This document shows, in pieces, positions 34,762 to 43,076 of a stretch of DNA of 64,000 nt. The translations under genes and the position numbers were made by a program. The notes below the pieces were generated by a model. The model was not told where the DNA came from and did no database searches. It saw only the letters and a list, made by a program, of their open reading frames with translations. Each line of letters begins with the position of its first letter. The first letter of the stretch is position 1. Source of the stretch: Porphyromonadaceae bacterium H1 (GTDB taxonomy: Bacteria > Bacteroidota > Bacteroidia > Bacteroidales > Paludibacteraceae); contig BDEJ01000040.1 in NCBI GenBank assembly GCA_001653155.1, positions 22,904 through 86,903 of the forward strand. Reading direction: 5' to 3'.

Positions 34762-35277
34762 TTATTTTGAATAACCCAACTTTTGAAGGACCTCATCGCT
34801 TATATCCAATTTCGGTGTAGCAAAAACGACACTCATTGCAGAGCTCTTATCGAATATAAGATCCAATCCCTTCTCTTTCGATATTTCCTGAATGGCTGCA
34901 TAAATCTCATCTTGAATGGGTTTCATAAGGCTTTCGCGCTTCTTGTACAATTCACCTTCAGTACCGAAATAACTGCGTTTAAGCTCCTGAGCGGCCTTTT
35001 CCTTGGCAACAATTTCCTCTTCGCGTTTCAATTTCATGTCGTCGGACATAAACACCAGCTCGGTCTGATAATTCTTGTACAAAGCTTGGACTTCTTCAAG
35101 TTTTCCTTCTACTTCGGATTGCCACTTTTTGGAAATTTGGTTCAACTGTTCGTTAGCCGTTTCAAAAGAAGGGATATTCTTCATGATATAGCCCATATCG
35201 ACCATAGCAAACTTTTGTGCATGAAGCATCCAAGCACACAAGCTCATGAGAGCTACTATAAAAATTCTTTTTTTCAT
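34762..35277 (-). CDS. OmpH/Skp-family periplasmic chaperone, copy 2
   Basis: This is a 171-residue paralogue of the neighbour, with a signal peptide (MKKRIFIVALMSLCAWMLHAQ), KFAMVDMGYIMKNIPSFE, a long helical segment rich in Lys/Glu and the end region LDLIFDKSSAMSVVF. It sits between bamA and ompH copy 1 on the same strand, the usual Bacteroidales order. Two Skp copies probably serve different outer-membrane client sets. Confidence 0.93.
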   Translation of the reverse strand: MKKRIFIVALMSLCAWMLHAQKFAMVDMGYIMKNIPSFETANEQLNQISKKWQSEVEGKLEEVQALYKNYQTELVFMSDDMKLKREEEIVAKEKAAQELKRSYFGTEGELYKKRESLMKPIQDEIYAAIQEISKEKGLDLIFDKSSAMSVVFATPKLDISDEVLQKLGYSK

Positions 35278-35372
35278 AATCTTCCTTTATTAAAAATTTT
35301 ACAGATATATCGTTTCCCAGCAAACACAACATTCAAAAATGATGCAGAAAAAAACGTTCAGCTCTTAAAGTT

Positions 35373-38027
35373 CTATAATTCCTGCCCTAATACGAAGTGG
35401 AAGTGGCTGCCTCCCAGTTTTCCGGTCGCAGTTCTATCGAAGCCATAAGCCCAGTCAATTCCTAACATTCCGAACATAGGCAGAAATATACGTACCCCTA
35501 CTCCCGCCGAGCGGCGCAGGTTGAAAGGATTGTAATCTTTTATATTCACAAAACTGTTTCCGGCTTCCACAAAGCTAAGTGCATAAATGGTAGCGGATTG
35601 CTCCAAGGATATGGGATAACGCAATTCAAAAGTGTATTTATTATAGAGATAGGCCGAAGTTGTATTGACGCCGGAAAGTCCGGAGTGCACCACCGGATCA
35701 CCCGGATCGTAACCACGCATCGGGATATACTCCATCCCCATCGTGTAATTGGCCGAATAACCCGACATACCGTCTCCTCCCAACATAAACGTGTCGAAAG
35801 GTGTCCGGGCGTGGATGTTATAGTGTCCCAAATAACCAAACTCGCTACGAAGCATCAAGACAAATTTCTGATTTTTATCCAAAGGAATAAAAGACTTACT
35901 GCTGAATTTCCACTTGTGATATTCAAGAAATTCATAACGCTCAGCGGGTTTCAATTTCGCATAATCCTTACCGTTGATCAGAGAATATGGAGGCGTAATT
36001 TTCAGTCCCAAGGAAAAAGAGGAACCGCTGCGAGTATAAATAGGATTCATAATGCTGCTTCGGCTCAAGACAAGGTTCAAAGCCGGATTGTTGTAGCCCC
36101 CATCGGGAACGGGCATCCAGCCCCAGTCTTTTAGCATATAGCGTTGAAAAGACAATTCTCCGTAAAAAGAGAAATAATCATCCGGCCAATTCAGACGCTT
36201 ACCATAGCCCACCGAAACTCCCAAAGTACGGAAATACCTATCGGGGTCGACCTCTCGTTGTAAGCGGGTGTTATCGTAATATCCCCCGAAACCACCTCCA
36301 TAATAACCACCATATCCATATCCTCCGTAACCGTAGTTATTATATAAGCTCGGATTGATGTAATTGGAGAGATTATTTTCCACAAAGCGCTTGCTGAAGT
36401 TCGATTGGTGGGCAAAATACACCGAAACAGAAAGCGAGTTAGGGCGTTTGCCTCCGAGCCAAGGCTCCAGGAATGACAAGCTCACAGATGTGTATTGAGG
36501 TCCGCTGGTACGGGCATTTATAGAAAAAGTCTGTCCCTCGCCCTGAGGTACAATACGATACATTTTAGGTTTGAACAGGTTTTGTATCGCAAAGTTACTG
36601 AACTTAAAACCTACCGTTCCGACGAGTCCGGTACCACCGATTCCGGCAGAGAGTTCCACCTGATCACTTCCCTTAGTCTCGAGCACATAATTGATGTCTA
36701 CCGTCCCATTCTCCGGGTTGGGTTGAATATCCACATCGCGATATACCTTTTCCTGGTCGAAGTGCCCCATACGCGACAACTCGCCCAAAGAACGGATTAT
36801 ATCCGACTGACTGTACAGCTGGCCCGGCTTGGTGTATAGTTCACGACGAACAACATGCTCATAAACACGGGTATTCCCAATAATTCCGATTTCATTTATA
36901 GTAGCGGGCTTACCTTCAAAAATACGCATCTCAAAATCGATGGAGTCATTCTCAATAAGCACTTCCACTGGATCAATACGGGCAAACAGATACCCCCTGT
37001 CCCGATACAATTTCCCTACCGCATCATCATCAGAATCCAAACGTTGAGTCAGTTGCTTGTGGTTGTAAATATCTCCCTTTTTTATGCCTAAGTTTGCATC
37101 CAAAAACTCATAGGGATATATCGTATTTCCAACCCATTTCACATTCCGGAAATAATACTTTTTCCCTTCGTCGAGTGTGATGTAAACATTGACCGATTTC
37201 TCATCCACAGGTACAACGCTATCATTTACGATATAGGCATCGCGATAGCCTATTTCGTTGTACTTTTCAATGATGAGGTTCTTATCTTTCTCATACTCTT
37301 CTTTCAGGAATTTCTTCGAGCTGAATATATTGTACCACTTACCCTTTTCGCTGGTTTTCTTCATCGTCCGGTCGATTTTCATCTGCGAAAGAGCGCTGTT
37401 TCCCGTTATTATCAAACGGTTTACTTTTGTCTTCAGCTTTTTATCCACTTCAACATCTACAATAACATAACCCGGCTTTTCAGGGTCATCACGCTGAAAG
37501 ACCTTAGCTGTAGCATTCAAAAATCCTTTCTCCTGCATATGCTTCTCAACGACCTTCTTCGCTTTATCAGAAATATTCGGGGTTATCTGATTCCCCTTCA
37601 CAATACCGATGCGGGCATCCAGATCCTCGATCTCGGCTTTCTTCAATCCGCTATAATTAATCTTCGAAACCCGGGGCCGTTCCTTCAAGGCGATATGAAG
37701 CCAGACTTTACCGCCTTGAATCTTATCTGCAAGAATTTTCACATCCGAGAACAAGCCTTGTCGCACAAAACGTTTGACGGCCTGAGTTATCTCTTCACCG
37801 GGAACACTCACTCTGTCTCCAACAGACAAACCGGAATAGCCTATAATAGTAAAGGGCTGATAGTTATTAGCCCCTGTAACACGGATATCCGCAATCTCGT
37901 ACTTAGGATTAATGGTCGAATACTGGATAACGACGGGTTCAGAGCTTGGCTCTGTGGGTACTTGTGCGGAAGAAAAAAATGTTAGTAAAAGTAAGGCCGA
38001 AAAAGAAAAAAGTTTTTTATAACACAT
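35373..38027 (-). CDS. bamA: BamA outer-membrane protein assembly factor
   Basis: This is an 884-residue Omp85 protein with a signal peptide ending FFSSAQ. Five POTRA-like repeats follow, with markers such as ADIRVTGANNY, ISKINYSGLKK-like text, RLIITGNSALSQMKI and YYFRNVKWVGN. The C-terminal barrel has the FMLGGDGMSGYSA region and the VGVRIFLPMFGMLGIDWAYGFD end. BamA inserts barrel proteins, including the SusC, OmpA and FadL-like proteins seen here. Residues ~563-586 are an unusual Gly/Tyr-rich run in a predicted extracellular loop. It lies between uppS and ompH copy 2. Confidence 0.94.
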   Translation of the reverse strand: MCYKKLFSFSALLLLTFFSSAQVPTEPSSEPVVIQYSTINPKYEIADIRVTGANNYQPFTIIGYSGLSVGDRVSVPGEEITQAVKRFVRQGLFSDVKILADKIQGGKVWLHIALKERPRVSKINYSGLKKAEIEDLDARIGIVKGNQITPNISDKAKKVVEKHMQEKGFLNATAKVFQRDDPEKPGYVIVDVEVDKKLKTKVNRLIITGNSALSQMKIDRTMKKTSEKGKWYNIFSSKKFLKEEYEKDKNLIIEKYNEIGYRDAYIVNDSVVPVDEKSVNVYITLDEGKKYYFRNVKWVGNTIYPYEFLDANLGIKKGDIYNHKQLTQRLDSDDDAVGKLYRDRGYLFARIDPVEVLIENDSIDFEMRIFEGKPATINEIGIIGNTRVYEHVVRRELYTKPGQLYSQSDIIRSLGELSRMGHFDQEKVYRDVDIQPNPENGTVDINYVLETKGSDQVELSAGIGGTGLVGTVGFKFSNFAIQNLFKPKMYRIVPQGEGQTFSINARTSGPQYTSVSLSFLEPWLGGKRPNSLSVSVYFAHQSNFSKRFVENNLSNYINPSLYNNYGYGGYGYGGYYGGGFGGYYDNTRLQREVDPDRYFRTLGVSVGYGKRLNWPDDYFSFYGELSFQRYMLKDWGWMPVPDGGYNNPALNLVLSRSSIMNPIYTRSGSSFSLGLKITPPYSLINGKDYAKLKPAERYEFLEYHKWKFSSKSFIPLDKNQKFVLMLRSEFGYLGHYNIHARTPFDTFMLGGDGMSGYSANYTMGMEYIPMRGYDPGDPVVHSGLSGVNTTSAYLYNKYTFELRYPISLEQSATIYALSFVEAGNSFVNIKDYNPFNLRRSAGVGVRIFLPMFGMLGIDWAYGFDRTATGKLGGSHFHFVLGQEL
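36270..36341 (-). repeat. Low-complexity Gly/Tyr-coding stretch in bamA
   Basis: About 24 codons encode a run of Gly and Tyr (pattern YGYGG, GYGYGG, YYGGG, FGGYY) within a predicted surface loop of BamA. The DNA is a loose repeat of GGATATGG-like units that could vary in copy number. Confidence 0.6.
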
Positions 38028-38059
38028 ATTTTTATTTGCTGTCTCGTAGAAAGGTTCGT

Positions 38060-38785
38060 TTATTTTCCAAATCGGCGCTCACGACCTTGAAATTCATATA
38101 TTGCTTGGTAAAAATCATTTTTTTTAAAGTCGGGCCAGTGAACAGGCGTAAAATACAACTCCGCATAAGCCAATTGCCATAGCAGGAAATTGCTCAAGCG
38201 CAATTCTCCACTGGTCCGTATCATTAAATCGGGGTCGGGAATCCCCTTCGTAGTAAGATAACCCGACAACATATCCGTAGAAATTTCATCTATATTCAAA
38301 CTCCCGTCTCTTACATCGCGGCATATTTTTTTTACGGCATTTACCATCTCCCAACGGGAAGAATAGCTCAATGCCAAAACTAAAGTCAGACCGGTATTTT
38401 GAGCTGTCTCTTCAATGCAGCTACACAACTTGGCACGCACTTTCTCAGGCAGTCGCATCAGATTTCCTATCGCCTGAAGGCGAATGTTGTTTTTGTTGAG
38501 TGTCGGAGTTTCTTTCTGTATGGAGTCAACGAGCAATTCCATCAATGCATCAACTTCTGCTTGTGGGCGTTCCCAGTTTTCGGTAGAGAAAGCATACAGG
38601 GTAAGATAATCAAGCCCTATTTCGGCCGCAGCCTCGGTGGTCTGACGAACCGATTCCACGCCGGCTTGATGTCCGAATACGCGCTCATAACCCCGCTCTT
38701 TAGCCCAACGCCCGTTACCATCCATGATTACGGCAATGTGCTTGGGCAAACGGGTTTTATCTATTTTCTCCAAATACGACGGCAT
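38060..38785 (-). CDS. uppS: Undecaprenyl diphosphate synthase
   Basis: This cis-prenyltransferase builds the C55 lipid carrier for peptidoglycan and O-antigen in the cytoplasm. With the ATG at 38785 it is 241 residues and begins [18 protein letters not shown]; an ATG ten codons earlier (38815) is also possible. Signature motifs are [15 protein letters not shown] (catalytic Asp), [28 protein letters not shown] and the C-terminal [20 protein letters not shown]. It is 32 bp upstream of bamA and probably co-transcribed with it. Confidence 0.96.
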   Translation of the reverse strand: MPSYLEKIDKTRLPKHIAVIMDGNGRWAKERGYERVFGHQAGVESVRQTTEAAAEIGLDYLTLYAFSTENWERPQAEVDALMELLVDSIQKETPTLNKNNIRLQAIGNLMRLPEKVRAKLCSCIEETAQNTGLTLVLALSYSSRWEMVNAVKKICRDVRDGSLNIDEISTDMLSGYLTTKGIPDPDLMIRTSGELRLSNFLLWQLAYAELYFTPVHWPDFKKNDFYQAIYEFQGRERRFGK

Positions 38786-38912
38786 CTTCGAACTTAATTT
38801 TATGCATAGAGACATCCACCGGTTTATCTCAAAGCGAACGAGACATCCCTATCCAATTTCTCCGGTTTTACGTTTTATATAAATTATTTTGCTTTATCGA
38901 AATTAACATGGG

Positions 38913-39575
38913 TCAGAACCCCATACATTTACAGTCTTTATGCCAAAAATTGAAGGTTAAGCCCAAAGTAAGCGATGTCAGCAAATCGTTGTTTAAAAAA
39001 TTCGAACCATTCAGGTTTCCCGTATTATTCAAGGGAGGAAGCCCTTCCATATTATCAGCCAGAAGCAACCTGTTTGTGTACTGAAGATTGGCATTCCAAC
39101 GTTTACCGAGCTTCACTTTAAAACCGAGCCCAAAAGAGACACAGGGTTGAACATCCAATGCGGCATTGTAGTTATAGGCCATTGCTCCAGCTCCCAGGAA
39201 AATATAGGAAGAAAATTTCATGGCTGTGCGATCAGGCTGACGCTGTGCGTAATTCAAAAAATTAAACTCTCCGCAAGCATCCAATAGGCTCACGTTGTTG
39301 CGAAAAGAGGCTTCCGATCCGGCAACGTCGTACAGTCCTCGAACCTCACCGGCTGCTCCTTCTACTTTCAGAGCCAAGCGCTGATTGAAACGGTAGCGAT
39401 ACAAAAGACCGTAGATGGGTCCCATGTCATCACGTACATTAGCATCCCCCACAAGCAAGGAAGCTCCTCCCTGCAACCCGATTTCCGAACTGTAATCCTT
39501 TTGAGAGCGCACAGGTTGCATCCAAAGCATGCTGGCTAAGAGCATTAGTCCTAAAGATATTAATTTAAGATTCAT
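38913..39575 (-). CDS. DUF6089 outer-membrane beta-barrel protein
   Basis: This is a 220-residue protein with a signal peptide ending QPVRSQ and an eight-strand-like barrel (SSEIGLQGGASLLVGDANV, YGLLYRYRFNQRLALKVEG, FSSYIFLGAGAMAYNY, VSFGLGFKVKLGKRWNANLQY). It ends DCKCMGF with two Cys. DUF6089 is standard upstream of uppS-bamA in Bacteroidales. The role is unknown; its position suggests envelope assembly or a structural pore. Confidence 0.88.
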   Translation of the reverse strand: MNLKLISLGLMLLASMLWMQPVRSQKDYSSEIGLQGGASLLVGDANVRDDMGPIYGLLYRYRFNQRLALKVEGAAGEVRGLYDVAGSEASFRNNVSLLDACGEFNFLNYAQRQPDRTAMKFSSYIFLGAGAMAYNYNAALDVQPCVSFGLGFKVKLGKRWNANLQYTNRLLLADNMEGLPPLNNTGNLNGSNFLNNDLLTSLTLGLTFNFWHKDCKCMGF

Positions 39576-39766
39576 ATAATTAAAAGAAGTATGTTCAGTA
39601 AATAAACGTACTTTTCCTGTTTTATTTTACCTGTCCTACAAAACAAGGACAAAAATAATGATAATCTTTTAATGTAGGGGAGCGCTGCCTGAGGCAAAGT
39701 TTTAATTTAACAAAATATTGCAAAAACAAAGATTTATATAAGCCCGCTTAGTGCCGGGACTACTTT

Positions 39767-41629
39767 TTATCGGAATTTAGCCTCCAGTTCATCAGAAGTC
39801 AGAATGGTCAGAATTTTTTTCCCATCGGGTGTATAGTTATGATTCTGACAAGCAAACAACCGATCGATCAGATCAGTCATTTCTTCCTCGGTCAATCGCT
39901 GCCCGATCTTTAAGGCCGAAGCCTCGGCTAAGGAAAGCGCAAAACTCTCATGTAATTCATTCGCTGCGCTATTTTCCAGTAACTTTGCCTTATCCAAAAG
40001 GGCCATCAACAACTCTACGGCAGCTCCCGCCTCAACAAGCATGGGAGGAATACCTTTAAGCAAATAGGTAGAATCTCCGACACCGTCGAGAGAGAAACCA
40101 ACTCGTTTCAAATCAGGAAGAATCTGTGCAAAAACCAATGCATCTCCGGCAGAGAGAGAAATCTCCTCAGGAAAAAGTAAATGCTGCGATGCCGTTTCTT
40201 TCCCTCCCATTTGCAACAAAAACAATTCATAAAGAACCCTTACGTGCGCTCGATGCTGATCGACCACAAGAAGTCCCGATTTGACCGGTGTTAATACATA
40301 ACGATTCTTAAACTGAAAATTATGTGCTTTTACATCTTCCAAATCCATACCGGTTTGTAAAGAGGTCGTATCCAATGACGAAGAATAATCCAGGCTCAAA
40401 TTCTCATTTTGCAACTCTGTAACAGCGGCGGAATTTGCCCGAGCTTTCTTTTCGAAGCCGGCATACAATTCCTCCCAGTCTAAATTTTCTCTTTTGTACG
40501 AGGCCGGAGTAAAGGGATTGTACGAAGGATTGAAAACCGGCTGCGGCGGACGAATATGTTCGGGAGCTACTTGTCCGGGAACCGGTATATCGAGCATCCC
40601 CTCGCGATCGAAATCAATCGAAGGAGAAACATTAAATTTCCCAAGAGTCTCTTTTACTGTAGCTTGTATGATAGACCAAATGGCCGGCTCATTTTCAAAT
40701 TTAATCTCCGTTTTCGTAGGATGTATATTTACATCTATCGTTTGAGGATCGACCTCTAGATATATAAAGTAATTCGGATTTTCGCCGGGTTGGATCAAAC
40801 GCTCGTAGGCCGACATGACAGCCTTATTGAAATAAGGATGTCTCATGTAACGGCCATTTACAAAGAAATACTGATTAGCCGAACGCTGTGCAAATTCGGG
40901 CCGGCCTATATAACCGTAAATATTAACCAGCGTGGAGGGAACTTCAATAGCAAGCAGCTGTTGCTCCCATTTTTTACGATTGGATTTACCGAAAAGATTC
41001 TCAATTCGTAGTTTTATGTTCGAAGGAGGCAGTTGAAAAATTTCATCCTTGTCATCGAAAAAAGCAAATTCTATCTGCGGATAGACAAGTGCGATACGAT
41101 AAAACTCATTCAAAAGATGGTTCTTCTCCACTGTGTCGCTTTTGAGAAAACGTCGGCGAGCAGGAACGTTAAAGAACAAATTCTTCACCGAGAACACCGA
41201 ACCTTGAGAACACTGCACCGCCTCCTGCTTAAACACTCGTGATCCGGCAATTTCGATCAAGCAGCCCAACTCATCTTCTTCGCGTCGAGTACGTAGTTCG
41301 ACCTGTGCGACAGCAGCAATCGAGGCCAAGGCTTCCCCTCGAAAACCCAAGGTACGAAGAGAAAACAAATCCGCAGCATCGCTAATCTTTGAGGTAGCGT
41401 GGCGTTCAAAAGCCATCCGGGCATCCGTCTCGCTCATCCCCTTCCCGTTATCGATTACTTGAATAAGCGTACGTCCCGCGTCTTTTATTACAATCTGGAT
41501 GGACCCAGCCCCTGCATCTATTGAGTTCTCAACCAACTCCTTCAGCACCGAAGCAGGACGTTGTATAACTTCTCCGGCGGCAATCTGATTGGCCACTGAA
41601 TCCGGTAACAGGTGTACAATATCGCTCAT
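39767..41629 (-). CDS. mutL: DNA mismatch repair protein MutL
   Basis: The ATG at 41629 gives a 620-residue MutL (a TTG two codons earlier is less likely). The GHKL ATPase region is clear: ANQIAAGEVIQRPASVLKELVENSIDAG, the lid DNGKGMSETDARMAFERHATSKI and the GFRGEALASIAAV motif. The C-terminal domain begins near residue 430. The place of the endonuclease motif DQHA(x)2E(x)4E reads DQHRAHVRVLYE, with Ala to Arg and the first Glu to Val, and the later CPHGRP motif is replaced by YTPDGKKI. So this MutL may lack its own nicking activity. manC-like gene precedes the end of the mutL start region on the same strand. Confidence 0.96.
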   Translation of the reverse strand: MSDIVHLLPDSVANQIAAGEVIQRPASVLKELVENSIDAGAGSIQIVIKDAGRTLIQVIDNGKGMSETDARMAFERHATSKISDAADLFSLRTLGFRGEALASIAAVAQVELRTRREEDELGCLIEIAGSRVFKQEAVQCSQGSVFSVKNLFFNVPARRRFLKSDTVEKNHLLNEFYRIALVYPQIEFAFFDDKDEIFQLPPSNIKLRIENLFGKSNRKKWEQQLLAIEVPSTLVNIYGYIGRPEFAQRSANQYFFVNGRYMRHPYFNKAVMSAYERLIQPGENPNYFIYLEVDPQTIDVNIHPTKTEIKFENEPAIWSIIQATVKETLGKFNVSPSIDFDREGMLDIPVPGQVAPEHIRPPQPVFNPSYNPFTPASYKRENLDWEELYAGFEKKARANSAAVTELQNENLSLDYSSSLDTTSLQTGMDLEDVKAHNFQFKNRYVLTPVKSGLLVVDQHRAHVRVLYELFLLQMGGKETASQHLLFPEEISLSAGDALVFAQILPDLKRVGFSLDGVGDSTYLLKGIPPMLVEAGAAVELLMALLDKAKLLENSAANELHESFALSLAEASALKIGQRLTEEEMTDLIDRLFACQNHNYTPDGKKILTILTSDELEAKFR

Positions 41630-41690
41630 ATACAAAAGAAGTTAGGTATCAGGCAAATCGCCAAGCTCAAACATCACTTCGCTAATTTGT

Positions 41691-42785
41691 TTAGTTAAAC
41701 TTACCGCCGTGACTTATATTTATATCGTTTACGAACTGACGAATACGCTGCTCTTCTTCTTTACGGCAAATTAGCAACACTCCATCGGATTCTGCTACGA
41801 TATAATCATCAAGCCCCTGTATCACAGCCAATTTATCTGCAGGAAGCGCCACAATATTGTTCCGACTGTCGTAGAAAGCAGTTTGACACTTGAGACTCAC
41901 GTTACCATCAGCATTTTTCACTGACATGTCGTACAACGATCCCCAGGTTCCGAGATCGGTCCATCCGAAATCAGAGCAGAGCACATACACGTTCGTTGCC
42001 TTCTCCATAATACCGTAGTCAATGGAAATATTGGGACAAGTGGGATATATACGATCTATAAAAGCTTGTTCTTCACTCGTATTATATAGCTTTTCGCCGG
42101 CACTGAATTTTGTGGCTACATCAGGCAATAAACTGTGAAATGCACGATCAATCGTTTTCAGATTCCATAAAAAGATACCTGAATTCCAAAAGAACTCTCC
42201 GGTTTCAAAGAAAACCTTTGCCAGTTCCGCATTCGGTTTCTCCGTGAAAGTCTTCACCTTTCGTGGATTTGAATCACCTTCTTCAACTTGTATGTAACCG
42301 TAACCCGTTTCGGGACGGCTGGGTTTGATACCCAAAGTAAGCAGACAAGGATTTTCGTTCACAAAACGAAGTCCTTCTCGAAGCGTATCAAGGAAATCAT
42401 TCTCTTTCAGTATTAAATGATCCGAAGGTGCTACAATGATATTAGCATCAGAACTAAGGGCTTTTATCCGATTTAGGGCATAAGCAATACAGGGTGCGGT
42501 ATTCCGACGTTTAGGCTCCAACAATATTTGACTCTCGGCCAACTCAGGCAGTTGTTCGAGAATCAAATCCCGATACTGCACATTCGATACAACCAGAATG
42601 TGCTCCGGTGGAACCAGGCGTGTCAAGCGGTCGAAAGTCATCTGCAGCAAGGAGCGTCCCGTACCGAAAAAGTCTAGAAACTGTTTGGGTCGATTGTTTC
42701 TGCTGAAAGGCCAAAAACGGCTCCCTACCCCTCCTGCCATGATTACGCAGTAGTTTCTGCTGTCGTTTGCTGTCGTTTGTGTCAT
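41691..42785 (-). CDS. manC: Mannose-1-phosphate guanylyltransferase
   Basis: This is a 364-residue GDP-mannose pyrophosphorylase. It makes GDP-mannose from mannose-1-phosphate and GTP for glycan synthesis, including fucose and O-glycans. Visible signatures are VIMAGGVGSRFWPFSRNNRPKQF, QILLEPKRRNTAPCIAYAL, IIVAPSDHLI, ETGYGYIQVEE, FTEKP, WNSGIFLWN and SIDYGIMEKA. The C-terminal isomerase domain of bifunctional ManC proteins is absent, so it does the transferase step alone. mutL lies 61 bp downstream on the same strand. Confidence 0.95.
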   Translation of the reverse strand: MTQTTANDSRNYCVIMAGGVGSRFWPFSRNNRPKQFLDFFGTGRSLLQMTFDRLTRLVPPEHILVVSNVQYRDLILEQLPELAESQILLEPKRRNTAPCIAYALNRIKALSSDANIIVAPSDHLILKENDFLDTLREGLRFVNENPCLLTLGIKPSRPETGYGYIQVEEGDSNPRKVKTFTEKPNAELAKVFFETGEFFWNSGIFLWNLKTIDRAFHSLLPDVATKFSAGEKLYNTSEEQAFIDRIYPTCPNISIDYGIMEKATNVYVLCSDFGWTDLGTWGSLYDMSVKNADGNVSLKCQTAFYDSRNNIVALPADKLAVIQGLDDYIVAESDGVLLICRKEEEQRIRQFVNDINISHGGKFN

Positions 42786-43019
42786 GTTATTTCGCTTTTA
42801 AAAACAGGGCTAAAATACGTGTTTTTTTTCGCTTTGCCAAATCAATCCGGTCTCAGCTTGACATCGCGTAAGCTAAGGTTTGAATATCATTTTTTTACAA
42901 CCCAGCGTGAAGCATCTTCCATTAATTTCGCCTACAAAAAAAGACAAACGGATACTATTTTCACAAAGCATTCGATGGACGATACCTCTCGTCTCCTCTC
43001 CAATACGTATTAAAACAAA

Positions 43020-43047
43020 GAAGGAGGGCCTCAAAGTGCCCTCCTTC
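43020..43047 (-). terminator. Terminator after the OmpA/TSP3 gene
   Basis: A 10-bp perfect stem, GAAGGAGGGC with GCCCTCCTTC, and an 8-nt loop, followed on the minus strand by TTTGTTTTAATA. It lies 30 bp beyond the stop of the 43077-45635 gene. Confidence 0.82.
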
Positions 43048-43076
43048 TCTTATGTTAAGGATTCAGTTTGCTGCTT

